From the NCBI GenBank assembly GCA_027490725.1, contig JAIXXN010000024.1, forward strand, positions 21,030 to 85,029: a stretch of 64,000 nt of DNA, read 5' to 3'. The notes under the pieces are model-generated. The model saw nothing but the letters and a program-made list of their open reading frames with translations. It did not search any database and had not been told where the DNA came from. The translations under genes were made by a program, and so were the position numbers. Numbering within the stretch: the stretch's first letter is position 1; the number at the start of each line of letters is the position of its first letter. Shown one piece after another: positions 8,637-16,566 of the stretch. This stretch comes from Oxalobacteraceae bacterium. GTDB taxonomy: Bacteria; Pseudomonadota; Gammaproteobacteria; Burkholderiales; Burkholderiaceae_D.

Positions 8637-9523
8637 TGACTGCCTCACAGAGTTGGAGCGCCTCGTGGCGCCAGGTGCCACTAGACTGGTGGCTTCTCGC
8701 TGTTGGTACGCTAGTTCTGTTTGTTCCGACATTCGCTGATTTGTTAAATGGAGCTTGGTCGACGGAAGATCAGGCGCACGGTCCGGTGATTCTGGCACTG
8801 TCGCTTTGGCTAATTTGTCGCGGTTGGACAGACATGTTGGTCAGTAGTGAGGGATGCAAGGCCGCTATGATGGGTTGGCCAATATTTATTTTTGGCTTGC
8901 TTTGTTACGTGCTGGGAAGGTCGCAGCAACTTGCCTTATTTGAGCTGATCGCATTTATTTTCGTTCTTGCTGGAATATTGCTGATCAAGCGTGGTGGCGG
9001 AGCGCTTGCGCAGTTATGGTTTCCATTCTTCTTCATGTTATTCATGATCCCATTGCCGGGCGCTTTGGTGAGCATGCTGACCATGCCGATGAAGATGGCG
9101 GTTTCGTATGTGGTAGAACATGTCCTGTTCTGGCTTGATTATCCGATTGCACGTACCGGTGTGATCTTACAGATTGGCCAGTATCAACTCCTGGTGGCAG
9201 ATGCGTGCGCCGGGTTGCAGACCTTCTTGACGCTGGAATCGTTGGGTTTGTTCTATTTGAATGTCGTTCGGCACACGTCTGTCATACGGAACGTTGCAAT
9301 CGGCATTCTCATCATACCGATCTCTTTCACTGCCAATGTTATTCGTGTCATCGTACTGACTCTGATCACGTATTATTTTGGTGATGCTGCTGGGCAGGGG
9401 TTCCTACATGGATTTGCGGGCATGGTGCTGTTTGTGACGGCTCTTTCGTTGATTCTGGCTTTGGATACATTCTTGCAATGGTATGTCAAGCGTCGCACGG
9501 CAACTTCGGAGGCACAGGGATGA
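8636..9523 (+). CDS. xrtB: Exosortase B (XrtB)
   Basis: 295 residues with about eight membrane helices. The exosortase catalytic residues are visible: Cys191 in VADACAGLQ, Arg237 in TANVIRVIV and His258 in GFLHGFAG. Exosortases are integral membrane cysteine transpeptidases that recognise C-terminal PEP-CTERM signals and are thought to cleave them in the manner of sortases. Its position between epsG and epsI and its sequence fit the XrtB subtype of EPS loci. Two PEP-CTERM substrate candidates are found at 43.0 and 55.4 kb. The ATG overlaps the epsG stop (ATGA-type junction), implying translational coupling. Confidence 0.92.
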   Translation: MTASQSWSASWRQVPLDWWLLAVGTLVLFVPTFADLLNGAWSTEDQAHGPVILALSLWLICRGWTDMLVSSEGCKAAMMGWPIFIFGLLCYVLGRSQQLALFELIAFIFVLAGILLIKRGGGALAQLWFPFFFMLFMIPLPGALVSMLTMPMKMAVSYVVEHVLFWLDYPIARTGVILQIGQYQLLVADACAGLQTFLTLESLGLFYLNVVRHTSVIRNVAIGILIIPISFTANVIRVIVLTLITYYFGDAAGQGFLHGFAGMVLFVTALSLILALDTFLQWYVKRRTATSEAQG

Positions 9524-10218
9524 GCAAAAAGGTAGTGTTAAGCAGCATGCTGACGCTTATGATGTTGTCAAGCGCCGTTGGGGCATACTGGCTGACCCCT
9601 AAGGCAAAGGTTGCCGACCAGCGTGAAGCTGTTAATCTTGAGGCGATGATCCCGTCGACTTTCGGCGATTGGATCGTTGATCCGAATGCTGGTGCGAGCG
9701 TCGCCGCATCCCCGGACGCGCAGGCCACGGCCGATAAAATCTACGATCAGGTGCTTAGCCGCACGTATGTAAATGGCAGTGGTGAGCGGATTATGCTGAC
9801 CATAACGTATGGCTCTGCGCAAACTCAAGAGCTGAAAGCACACCGGCAGGAGGTCTGTTACGGTGCTCAGGGCTTCGAGATTCGTGATTTGCAGAATGCA
9901 ACGCTGTCGATAACTGGTCATCAAGTACCGGCGACGCGCATGTTTGCAATTAAGGGCGGCCGGACCGAACCAGTTACCTACTGGTTCACGATGGGCGACG
10001 AAGTCGTTATGGGGCGTCTTGAACGTTTAATGGTACAGATCAAGTACTCGTTTGCTGGCGTGATTCCCGATGGTATGTTGGTGCGCGTTTCTAGCATCTC
10101 GCCTGTGGCTCAACAGGGCTACGACCTGCAAGGTAAATTTTTGAATGATCTTATGGCTCTGGTAGCCCCGCGGACTGCGTCCCAATTATTAGGCACAGGG
10201 CAGCCAACGTTGCGCTAG
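9520..10218 (+). CDS. epsI: EpsI family exosortase-associated protein
   Basis: About 232 residues from ATG 9520, which overlaps the xrtB stop and has CGGAGG at 9507-9512; an upstream in-frame start inside xrtB is not needed. An N-terminal membrane anchor (SSMLTLMMLSSAVGAYWL) precedes a periplasmic domain with the EpsI (DUF3485) hallmarks: IPSTFGDW near residue 45, then the RTYVNGSGERIMLTITYG strand and HRQEVCYGAQGFEI, whose Cys is conserved in the family. EpsI stands next to, or is fused to, exosortases in many genomes and is thought to assist exosortase function. Its molecular role is not known. Confidence 0.9.
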   Translation: MSKKVVLSSMLTLMMLSSAVGAYWLTPKAKVADQREAVNLEAMIPSTFGDWIVDPNAGASVAASPDAQATADKIYDQVLSRTYVNGSGERIMLTITYGSAQTQELKAHRQEVCYGAQGFEIRDLQNATLSITGHQVPATRMFAIKGGRTEPVTYWFTMGDEVVMGRLERLMVQIKYSFAGVIPDGMLVRVSSISPVAQQGYDLQGKFLNDLMALVAPRTASQLLGTGQPTLR

Positions 10219-10272
10219 TCCAGACTCTGCTCCGGAGTCAATTTTTTAACTAATTTGCAAGGTAAGTAGCGC

Positions 10273-12186
10273 ATGTGTGGAATCGCAGGTTACGTCGATC
10301 GAGAACAGCAAAGCCACACGTTGGCAGGGGACCTCGATTTGGCTGTTGGGGCATTGCGCCATCGTGGTCCGAATGATCAAGGAACATGGTTGCAGGATCC
10401 GGGTGTGGGTTTGGGACAGACCCGGCTATCTATTCTCGATCTTTCGAGCAATGGGCACCAACCTATGGTTTCAGAAGATGGCCAGGTTATCATGGCGTAC
10501 AACGGCGAAGTGTATAACTTTGCCGATATCCGCGTCGAACTCGAGGCGGCAGGGCATCACTTTCGCGGTACAGGCGATTCGGAAGTCATTCTTGCTGCAT
10601 TTCGCGAGTGGGGTCTGACAGCAGTAGATCGTTTTATAGGCATGTTCGCGATTGCGCTGTGGGATAGAACTAACGGTCGTTTGCAGCTGGTTCGTGACCG
10701 GCTAGGTATCAAGCCTTTGTATTATGGCTGGGACGGAAGTGTGTTTTGTTTTGGTTCCGAATTGAAGGCGTTGCGCCAGTTTCAGCATTGGACCCCTGAC
10801 ATAGATCGCGCCGCATTAGGCGACTACCTACAGTTTGGTTACATCAATGCGCCACGGAGTATTTATAAAAATATTTATAAATTACCCCCTGGTCATTTTC
10901 TCGAATTTGGAGCGGAAGGCCCACCTCAGCTAACTCGCTACTGGTCGGTACTCGACGCACAGAAATCCCCGCTCACGGGAACCGAAGAGGAATTGACCGA
11001 TCAACTTGAACACCTTTTGCGCGATGCATTCGCTTTAAGGATGGTTTCCGATGTTCCTGTCGGTGTATTTTTGTCGGGCGGAATTGATTCGTCCCTGGTG
11101 ACGGCGATTCTCCAGCAAGGCCGAGATACCCCATTACACACCTTTACCATCGGTTTTTCCGAAGAACGAGTCGATGAGTCGCGTCACGCACGGAGGGTAG
11201 CCGAGCATCTTGGCACGGTACACCACGAGCGCATCATGGATCCGGGGCAGGCAAAAGCGTTGTTGCCACAGTGGGGGCAATTATTCGACGAACCGTTTTT
11301 TGATTCGTCTGGGTTGCCGACATATTTAGTTTCCCAAATGGCTGGTGAACAGGTTACGGTGGTCTTGTCTGCCGACGGTGGCGATGAGAGCTTCAGCGGC
11401 TACGGTGTCTATGAAACGATGCTAGCAAAATGGCGGCAGCATGAGTCGTTGCACCGATTGATCCCAGCGCTGCGTACTATGATGCATCTGCTCCCGCTTA
11501 AATCTCTAGATCGCCTGATTGCGAAATTGCCGATTTCTACAGCTGTCCGCAATGGCCTGCGTACTAAATTTATTGATCGGGCAGTGCAATTACGTGATGT
11601 GGTGTGCGCCCCGACGCTCGGCGCCGCCTATGACGCTAAATTTTCCATTTGGCGTTGTGATGAAATTCGCGCCCTAATCGATGGATATGATCCTATCCAT
11701 GCAACGGCAGATGCCTATCCTGGAACTGCTGCAGATCAGCTGAGTTTGTGCGATTTGCATCATTATCTTCCCGGCGATGTGCTTACCAAGGTCGATCGGG
11801 CAACGATGGCGGTTGGACTCGAGGGACGTGAGCCCCTCCTCGACCATCGGATTGTGGAATTCGCGCTAAGATTGCCACTTGCTATGCGTCGTGGAACGCT
11901 TGGACCCAAGCATGTGTTACGTCGTATCTTGTATAAATATGTGCCGCGAGAATTGATCGAACGTCCTAAGCAAGGCTTTGCCATCCCGCTGCGCGAGTGG
12001 TTGCGTGGGGACTTGTCACATCTTATTGAGCAGCATTTAGATGCAGGGAAGCTGCGCAAACAAGGCCTTTTCAATGTTGAGCAGGTAACTGAAGTTGTGG
12101 CCGCATTTAAGGCGGGCGATGACCGCATGACTAATCGCGTTTGGGCGCTATTGGCGTTCCAGCTGTGGCATGAGCGGTGGGTATGA
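10273..12186 (+). CDS. asnB: Asparagine synthase (glutamine-hydrolysing)
   Basis: 637 residues. Cys2 (MCGIAGYVD) is the N-terminal nucleophile of the class II glutaminase domain (residues 2-210), with RHRGPNDQG and YNGEVYNF binding glutamine. The synthetase domain carries the pyrophosphate loop FLSGGIDSSLV (about 268-278) and SADGGDESFSGY. All key residues are present. Enzymes of this group are common in exosortase and capsule loci, where they may amidate a uronic acid or peptide-like substituent rather than serve amino-acid supply; this local role is inference. The following glycosyltransferase overlaps its stop codon. Confidence 0.92.
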   Translation: MCGIAGYVDREQQSHTLAGDLDLAVGALRHRGPNDQGTWLQDPGVGLGQTRLSILDLSSNGHQPMVSEDGQVIMAYNGEVYNFADIRVELEAAGHHFRGTGDSEVILAAFREWGLTAVDRFIGMFAIALWDRTNGRLQLVRDRLGIKPLYYGWDGSVFCFGSELKALRQFQHWTPDIDRAALGDYLQFGYINAPRSIYKNIYKLPPGHFLEFGAEGPPQLTRYWSVLDAQKSPLTGTEEELTDQLEHLLRDAFALRMVSDVPVGVFLSGGIDSSLVTAILQQGRDTPLHTFTIGFSEERVDESRHARRVAEHLGTVHHERIMDPGQAKALLPQWGQLFDEPFFDSSGLPTYLVSQMAGEQVTVVLSADGGDESFSGYGVYETMLAKWRQHESLHRLIPALRTMMHLLPLKSLDRLIAKLPISTAVRNGLRTKFIDRAVQLRDVVCAPTLGAAYDAKFSIWRCDEIRALIDGYDPIHATADAYPGTAADQLSLCDLHHYLPGDVLTKVDRATMAVGLEGREPLLDHRIVEFALRLPLAMRRGTLGPKHVLRRILYKYVPRELIERPKQGFAIPLREWLRGDLSHLIEQHLDAGKLRKQGLFNVEQVTEVVAAFKAGDDRMTNRVWALLAFQLWHERWV

Positions 12187-13286
12187 GCGTCGCGCCCCAC
12201 ATCTGCTTTGTGGCGCCAGCCCTATATCCGGTATTGTCGGGAAGTACGCAAATTGAAAGTGTTGGTGGCGCCGAAGTGCAGCAAGCAATTCTGGCGCGTA
12301 CATTCCAGCAGGCTGGTTACCGGGTTTCCGTGGTGACTATGGATTATGGCCAGCCCGAAGAGATCATCATTGATGGTATTCGGGTCATTCGTGCACATGC
12401 ACCACAGGCTGGATTGCCGGTTTTACGGTTCATCTATCCCCGGATGACGTCCATGTGGCAAGCAATGGCTCGTGCCGATGCGGACATTTATTATCAGCGC
12501 GCGTCGGGTATGCTGACCGGATTGGTTGCTCAGTTTTGCGCCCATCGAGGAAAACGATTCATCTACTCCGCCGCATCAGATGCTGATTTTTACCCTGAGT
12601 TGCCCTTGATTTCTTACGGGCGCGATAAGTGGTTTTATCGTCGCGGCTTGCGTATGGCAGATCAGATCGTTGTGCAGAATGAGACGCAGCGACAGGCTTG
12701 CCTGGCGAATTTTGGACGTACGTCTACTCTGGTACCGAGCTGTCATGCTGTGCAGGGACAGGAGCCTGCAGACCCTGCTGGGTATGTTTTATGGGTCGGT
12801 ACCATCAAGAGTTTAAAACGTCCTGAATTGTTTTTGGAGTTGGCGAGGCGTTTGCCAGCGATACGCTTCCGCTTGGTTGGTGGTGGTGACGCTGCAATCC
12901 TGGGCAATCTGAAAGCAGCTGATCTAAAAAATCTAGAGTTGACGGGTTTTGTCCCTTATTCGCAAGTAGCGCAGCATTTTGCCGGTGCACGCGTATTTGT
13001 TAATACGTCTGAGTTTGAAGGTTTTCCGAATACGTTCTTGCAAGCTTGGTCTCGGGCCATTCCCTCGGTAAGTTTCTTTGATAATGGCTCTCGGGTTGAT
13101 AACCTGCCGGTTACGCGCTGTGTCCGGGATGTCGAAGAAATGGCGGCGGTCATTAGTGAATGGATGAGTGATGATGTGAGCTGGAAAACGGCCGGCACGC
13201 GAGCACAAGCCTACTTTAATGGCCAGCACACCCCGCAGGCAGCACTGAACGCCTACGCGCCGTTGTTAAATGCTCTAGCGGCATAG
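12183..13286 (+). CDS. Glycosyltransferase family 4-like protein
   Basis: About 367 residues from ATG 12183, which overlaps the asnB stop (ATGA); a GTG at 12177 is an alternative. GT-B fold: N-terminal domain with VGGAEVQQAILARTF, and C-terminal GT1-type domain with WVGTIKSLKRPELFLELA and SEFEGFPNTFLQAW. The usual E-x7-E pair is E-x7-Q here, a variant seen in this GT4 subgroup. It is likely to add one sugar of the repeat unit on the cytoplasmic face. The donor and linkage cannot be told from sequence. Confidence 0.88.
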   Translation: MSVAPHICFVAPALYPVLSGSTQIESVGGAEVQQAILARTFQQAGYRVSVVTMDYGQPEEIIIDGIRVIRAHAPQAGLPVLRFIYPRMTSMWQAMARADADIYYQRASGMLTGLVAQFCAHRGKRFIYSAASDADFYPELPLISYGRDKWFYRRGLRMADQIVVQNETQRQACLANFGRTSTLVPSCHAVQGQEPADPAGYVLWVGTIKSLKRPELFLELARRLPAIRFRLVGGGDAAILGNLKAADLKNLELTGFVPYSQVAQHFAGARVFVNTSEFEGFPNTFLQAWSRAIPSVSFFDNGSRVDNLPVTRCVRDVEEMAAVISEWMSDDVSWKTAGTRAQAYFNGQHTPQAALNAYAPLLNALAA

Positions 13287-13296
13287 AGGAGAGCAG

Positions 13297-14571
13297 ATGT
13301 CGCTAAGCAAAGCTATGTTATGGAGTGTCGGTCAATCCGCCGTGCGATTTGCTGTCGGTTTTATCGGTGTGAAAGTGACAGCCGTTTATCTTGGGCCAGC
13401 GGGGATGGCTCTGGTCGGTCAATTCAATAATTTTCTCAGCATGTGTACGCTCATGACCGTGGGCGGTGTGCAAACCGGCTTGGCGAAAATGACCGCACAG
13501 GCGGCGCCCGACGATGATGCGCGGCATACAGTGATTTGGTCCACTGCAGCCCGCTTGGCGCTGATTCTCGGGGGGGGGAGTGCGGTGCTGATCGCCTTAG
13601 CAAGTTATTGGTTGTCTGAGCATTTATTACTTAACAGGGCCTATTGGCCTATATTTTTATTTGGCGCTTTGGTTCTGTTCGCAGGTACTGCTAACGGTGT
13701 GGCCAGTGGAATTCTAAATGGCATGCGACGCATGCACGCCCTGGCATTGGGGGTCATGATATCGTCGATCCTTTCCCTGCTACTTTCTGTTCCGTTGGTG
13801 TATTTTTTCAACGTGTGGGGGGGGATGATATCGGCGGGATTGCTGGTATTTTTGACCGCAGCAATCAGCATTTGTTTCTTTTATAAAGAAATAGGCCATG
13901 GCTTCCGCTATTTCCGGGCAGGTTATGACAGCGGCGTCGGGCGGGAGTTGTTGCGTTTCTATCCGATGGTATTGGCGAATGCATTGTCCAGCCAGTGCAC
14001 TTTGATAGCGGTGCGCTACCTAATTTCACACCAACTTGGTGCGGATGCGGCAGGGATATGGCAGGCGTCGATAAAAGTTTCGGATATGTACACTGCGGTT
14101 ATTGTTTCCGCGTTGTCGCTGTACCTGATGCCGCACCTTTCAAGCATAAAGGATGACATCGCATTTCGCCGCGAGGTGTTTGCAGTGAGCCTTAAAGTTG
14201 CTACTGCGACGGCGTTGATTGCCGGCGTTATTTTCCTTACGCGTGATCTGGTGATTTTGATTGTGTTCACACGCCAGTTTGATGCTATGAGAGGTTTGTT
14301 CCAGTATCAATTGATTGGCGATATTCTCATGGTTGCGTGCTGGCCGATGCGCATGGGCTTAACTGTGCGCTTGAAAGTTCGGCAGTATTTGGCAATTGAA
14401 ACTCTTAATGCGGTTGTTTTCATTTTTGGGACTTACCTCTTATTAGAAAACATTGGTATAGCAGGTGCTCCATTAGCATACGCAATAGGTTATTTTTTAT
14501 CGTTGGGGTGCTTAATCGCACTGTATTTCGCTCAAAAGGCAAACGGTTCTACTTCACCTCATCACTCTTGA
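13297..14571 (+). CDS. wzx: O-antigen/polysaccharide flippase (Wzx-type)
   Basis: 424 residues, hydrophobic throughout with about 10-12 predicted membrane helices. The start MLWSVGQSAVRFAVGFIGVK and the segment VTAVYLGPAGMALVGQ are characteristic of the WzxE-like O-antigen translocase branch of the MOP/PST superfamily. It would flip the undecaprenyl-linked repeat unit to the periplasm, where the next gene's product polymerises it. Codons are richer in A/T than in downstream housekeeping genes. Confidence 0.9.
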   Translation: MSLSKAMLWSVGQSAVRFAVGFIGVKVTAVYLGPAGMALVGQFNNFLSMCTLMTVGGVQTGLAKMTAQAAPDDDARHTVIWSTAARLALILGGGSAVLIALASYWLSEHLLLNRAYWPIFLFGALVLFAGTANGVASGILNGMRRMHALALGVMISSILSLLLSVPLVYFFNVWGGMISAGLLVFLTAAISICFFYKEIGHGFRYFRAGYDSGVGRELLRFYPMVLANALSSQCTLIAVRYLISHQLGADAAGIWQASIKVSDMYTAVIVSALSLYLMPHLSSIKDDIAFRREVFAVSLKVATATALIAGVIFLTRDLVILIVFTRQFDAMRGLFQYQLIGDILMVACWPMRMGLTVRLKVRQYLAIETLNAVVFIFGTYLLLENIGIAGAPLAYAIGYFLSLGCLIALYFAQKANGSTSPHHS

Positions 14572-14578
14572 AATTGTC

Positions 14579-16048
14579 ATGAAACTATTGATTGCATTGT
14601 TGGTGCTGTTCTCGTTCATATTTGGCGCGATGAGTGCTTTGTTTGGTGGGGAAATTGCACTATTACTATTCGCTCTGGTATTCCCAGTAGTTTTTATTCT
14701 CGTAGACTACAGGGTCGGCGTAGTGTTGAGTGTTATTGCGTTGCCAATCTCCACATTCAAAGTATTTTCGCATCTTCCGGGGCTTAACCTCGCGAATGTT
14801 CTTGTGCTGGCAGCTTGTGGGGCGTTTTTCTTGCGGCGATTGTTGAAGCCCGGTGAATTCGTCAAGATGCCTCCAATAATCTGGTGGCGGTATATTATCC
14901 CAATATTCGTTGCCGTTGGAGTTGGAGTTATTCATGTAAGGGGGTTGAGCATGCGAACGGCTCTTGATATGGGAGCTGGTTTTGCTTCGATACCAGCCTA
15001 TATCATCGGCTACGGCATAAAACCTATGCTGTTAATTGTTGCGGCTTGGACATTGGGCAATGCAGTTAGGGATAGCAAGAACCAAGAGCGTTTTCTTATT
15101 CCGATTGTGTTATCAATAGTTTTGCCGGCGCTAATTTTGCTGTTTTACATTATGCGTAGTGGTCAGGGACTAAAGGTCTTAAGTAGTCAAGCGGCTCGAG
15201 GTTTTTTGACGTCTTTGGGCATGCATGCCAACGAATTTGGTGCTATGTTTGCGATCGGCTTTGCTATCTTAATATTCATGATCCCTGCAGTATCGACTAT
15301 TCGTGCTCGGGTATTACTGATTGCAAGCGCTTCGATCGTTTTGGTGGCTTTAGCCCTAACCTTTTCGCGAGGCGGATATATAGCAATTATTGTTAGCGGT
15401 GCGTACTTTGTAATAAGTCAAAAGAGGGTTAGATTGGCTTTGGTTTCATTTGCCGTAGCATTATTGTTGATCGCTGTTACTCCTCAAACTATTGTTGACC
15501 GGGCGCTGGTTGGCTTTGGCGGTGCTGGTGCTCATGATGTGCTGTCATCGCGGGTTCAAGATGACGAATTGACGGCCGGACGATTTTGGCTTTGGCGGCA
15601 AACTTTCCCATCGTTCTATAAGAGCCCACTGATTGGTTCGGGTATCGCATCACAAGCGTGGTCAGATGCGGCAAAGACGGGGGTAATTCACACAATTCAA
15701 ACCCATAATTTATATCTTTCTATTTTGTATGATGTTGGCATAATTGGTTTTGCACTAGTCATTTCGTTCTTTGTATTTTTGTATCGTAATTTCAAATCTG
15801 TTGCCAGGAAAGTAGAAGTGCCACCCGCAATGGCCGGGGCCTTTAATGGCGTTGCGGCCGGGATGCTTGGAATGGCTGTCATGGGGTTTACGAATGGATT
15901 ATTTTTCCCCCAAATTTTCCAGATCTATATTTGGCTGATGTTCGGCCTTTCTATTGCTTACATGTCAGATGCTGAAAAACTCGAATCTAAAAAAATTCGG
16001 TTTTGGTTCCAGCCTCTCAGGAAGAAGGGTAAGTTCGCTCAAACCTGA
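14579..16048 (+). CDS. wzy: O-antigen ligase/polymerase family protein (Wzy-like)
   Basis: 489 residues with 10-12 predicted membrane helices and the Wzy_C/O-antigen ligase core: a large periplasmic loop with ELTAGRFWLWRQTFPSFYKSP and PLIGSGIASQAW, then the HNLYLSILYDVGIIGF segment typical of PF04932. In this setting, next to Wzx and with a chain-length protein upstream, polymerase is more likely than ligase. Among the most A+T-rich genes of the window, as is common for wzy. It begins 7 bases after the flippase stop and ends the contiguous first operon. Confidence 0.88.
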   Translation: MKLLIALLVLFSFIFGAMSALFGGEIALLLFALVFPVVFILVDYRVGVVLSVIALPISTFKVFSHLPGLNLANVLVLAACGAFFLRRLLKPGEFVKMPPIIWWRYIIPIFVAVGVGVIHVRGLSMRTALDMGAGFASIPAYIIGYGIKPMLLIVAAWTLGNAVRDSKNQERFLIPIVLSIVLPALILLFYIMRSGQGLKVLSSQAARGFLTSLGMHANEFGAMFAIGFAILIFMIPAVSTIRARVLLIASASIVLVALALTFSRGGYIAIIVSGAYFVISQKRVRLALVSFAVALLLIAVTPQTIVDRALVGFGGAGAHDVLSSRVQDDELTAGRFWLWRQTFPSFYKSPLIGSGIASQAWSDAAKTGVIHTIQTHNLYLSILYDVGIIGFALVISFFVFLYRNFKSVARKVEVPPAMAGAFNGVAAGMLGMAVMGFTNGLFFPQIFQIYIWLMFGLSIAYMSDAEKLESKKIRFWFQPLRKKGKFAQT

Positions 16049-16341
16049 GCTTTCACAATAGACTCAGCTTGTTCGTCGCAAAGATTGCAATCGTACATTG
16101 TCCACCGATCTGAATAGATACTTCCCGTTATTTACGTTCGATGTTGTTCGCTCTCATCACGGCGGAGCTTTTTTACTTAATTTCCCGTATTTTTTGCGGT
16201 TTCGGGCGGAAGCGGTGGGGGGGCTTGAGGTTGCGGTGCGAAAATGACTGCGTCAGGTTGGCGTTTTCCCAATACTTTCCGGAGAAATTGTATTTTTATC
16301 AGTTATTCTCGATAGAACGAGTGGACTTTGTGTTCTCAGCG

Positions 16342-16376
16342 GAAATTTTAATTACCCGATTGAAATTTTATTTCCC
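16342..16376. repeat. Two A+T-rich direct repeats 20 bases apart
   Basis: GAAATTTTAATTACCC (16342-16357) is echoed by GAAATTTTATTTCCC (16362-16376). The starts are 20 bases apart, about two helical turns, which suits tandem binding of a regulator to one DNA face. They lie about 30 bases upstream of a candidate -10. Operator function is inference. Confidence 0.35.
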
Positions 16377-16402
16377 TAGGGTCTCGCAATATGTTTCTTC
16401 GC

Positions 16403-16411
16403 TGCTATACT
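16403..16411 (+). promoter_or_regulatory. Extended -10 promoter candidate for the secreted protein
   Basis: TGCTATACT (16403-16411) fits an extended -10 element (TG-N-TATAAT). No good -35 hexamer is found, as is allowed for this class. It lies about 155 bases before the start at 16567. Confidence 0.35.
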
Positions 16412-16566
16412 GTGCTCAGAAGCCGGTTGCTGGCGCTTGAGGCGGTATGGCTGGGACTCTCGCCGATCACGTTGGTTGTGTGGGCTTTCTGTTTGATGCC
16501 ATAACACCAAGTGTTGTGCGCGAATACCCCGAGGTTTGCATCGTTTATCATTATGGGAGTGACAAT

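Larger units (their letters stand above)
16049..16566. other. 518-base gap without a convincing gene
   Basis: A+T-rich stretch between wzy and the secreted protein. A 99-codon open frame (16141-16440) has odd composition, no recognisable motif and no good ribosome binding site, so it is not called. The region holds a pair of direct repeats (GAAATTTTA-based, starting at 16342 and 16362), an extended -10 motif (16403-16411) and about 150 bases of presumptive leader. Confidence 0.6.

Noticed and set aside
16141..16440. 99-codon open frame between wzy and the secreted protein
   Set aside because: No ribosome binding site of quality, odd residue composition (many Phe, Tyr, Arg), no motif; it spans the direct repeats and the promoter candidate.
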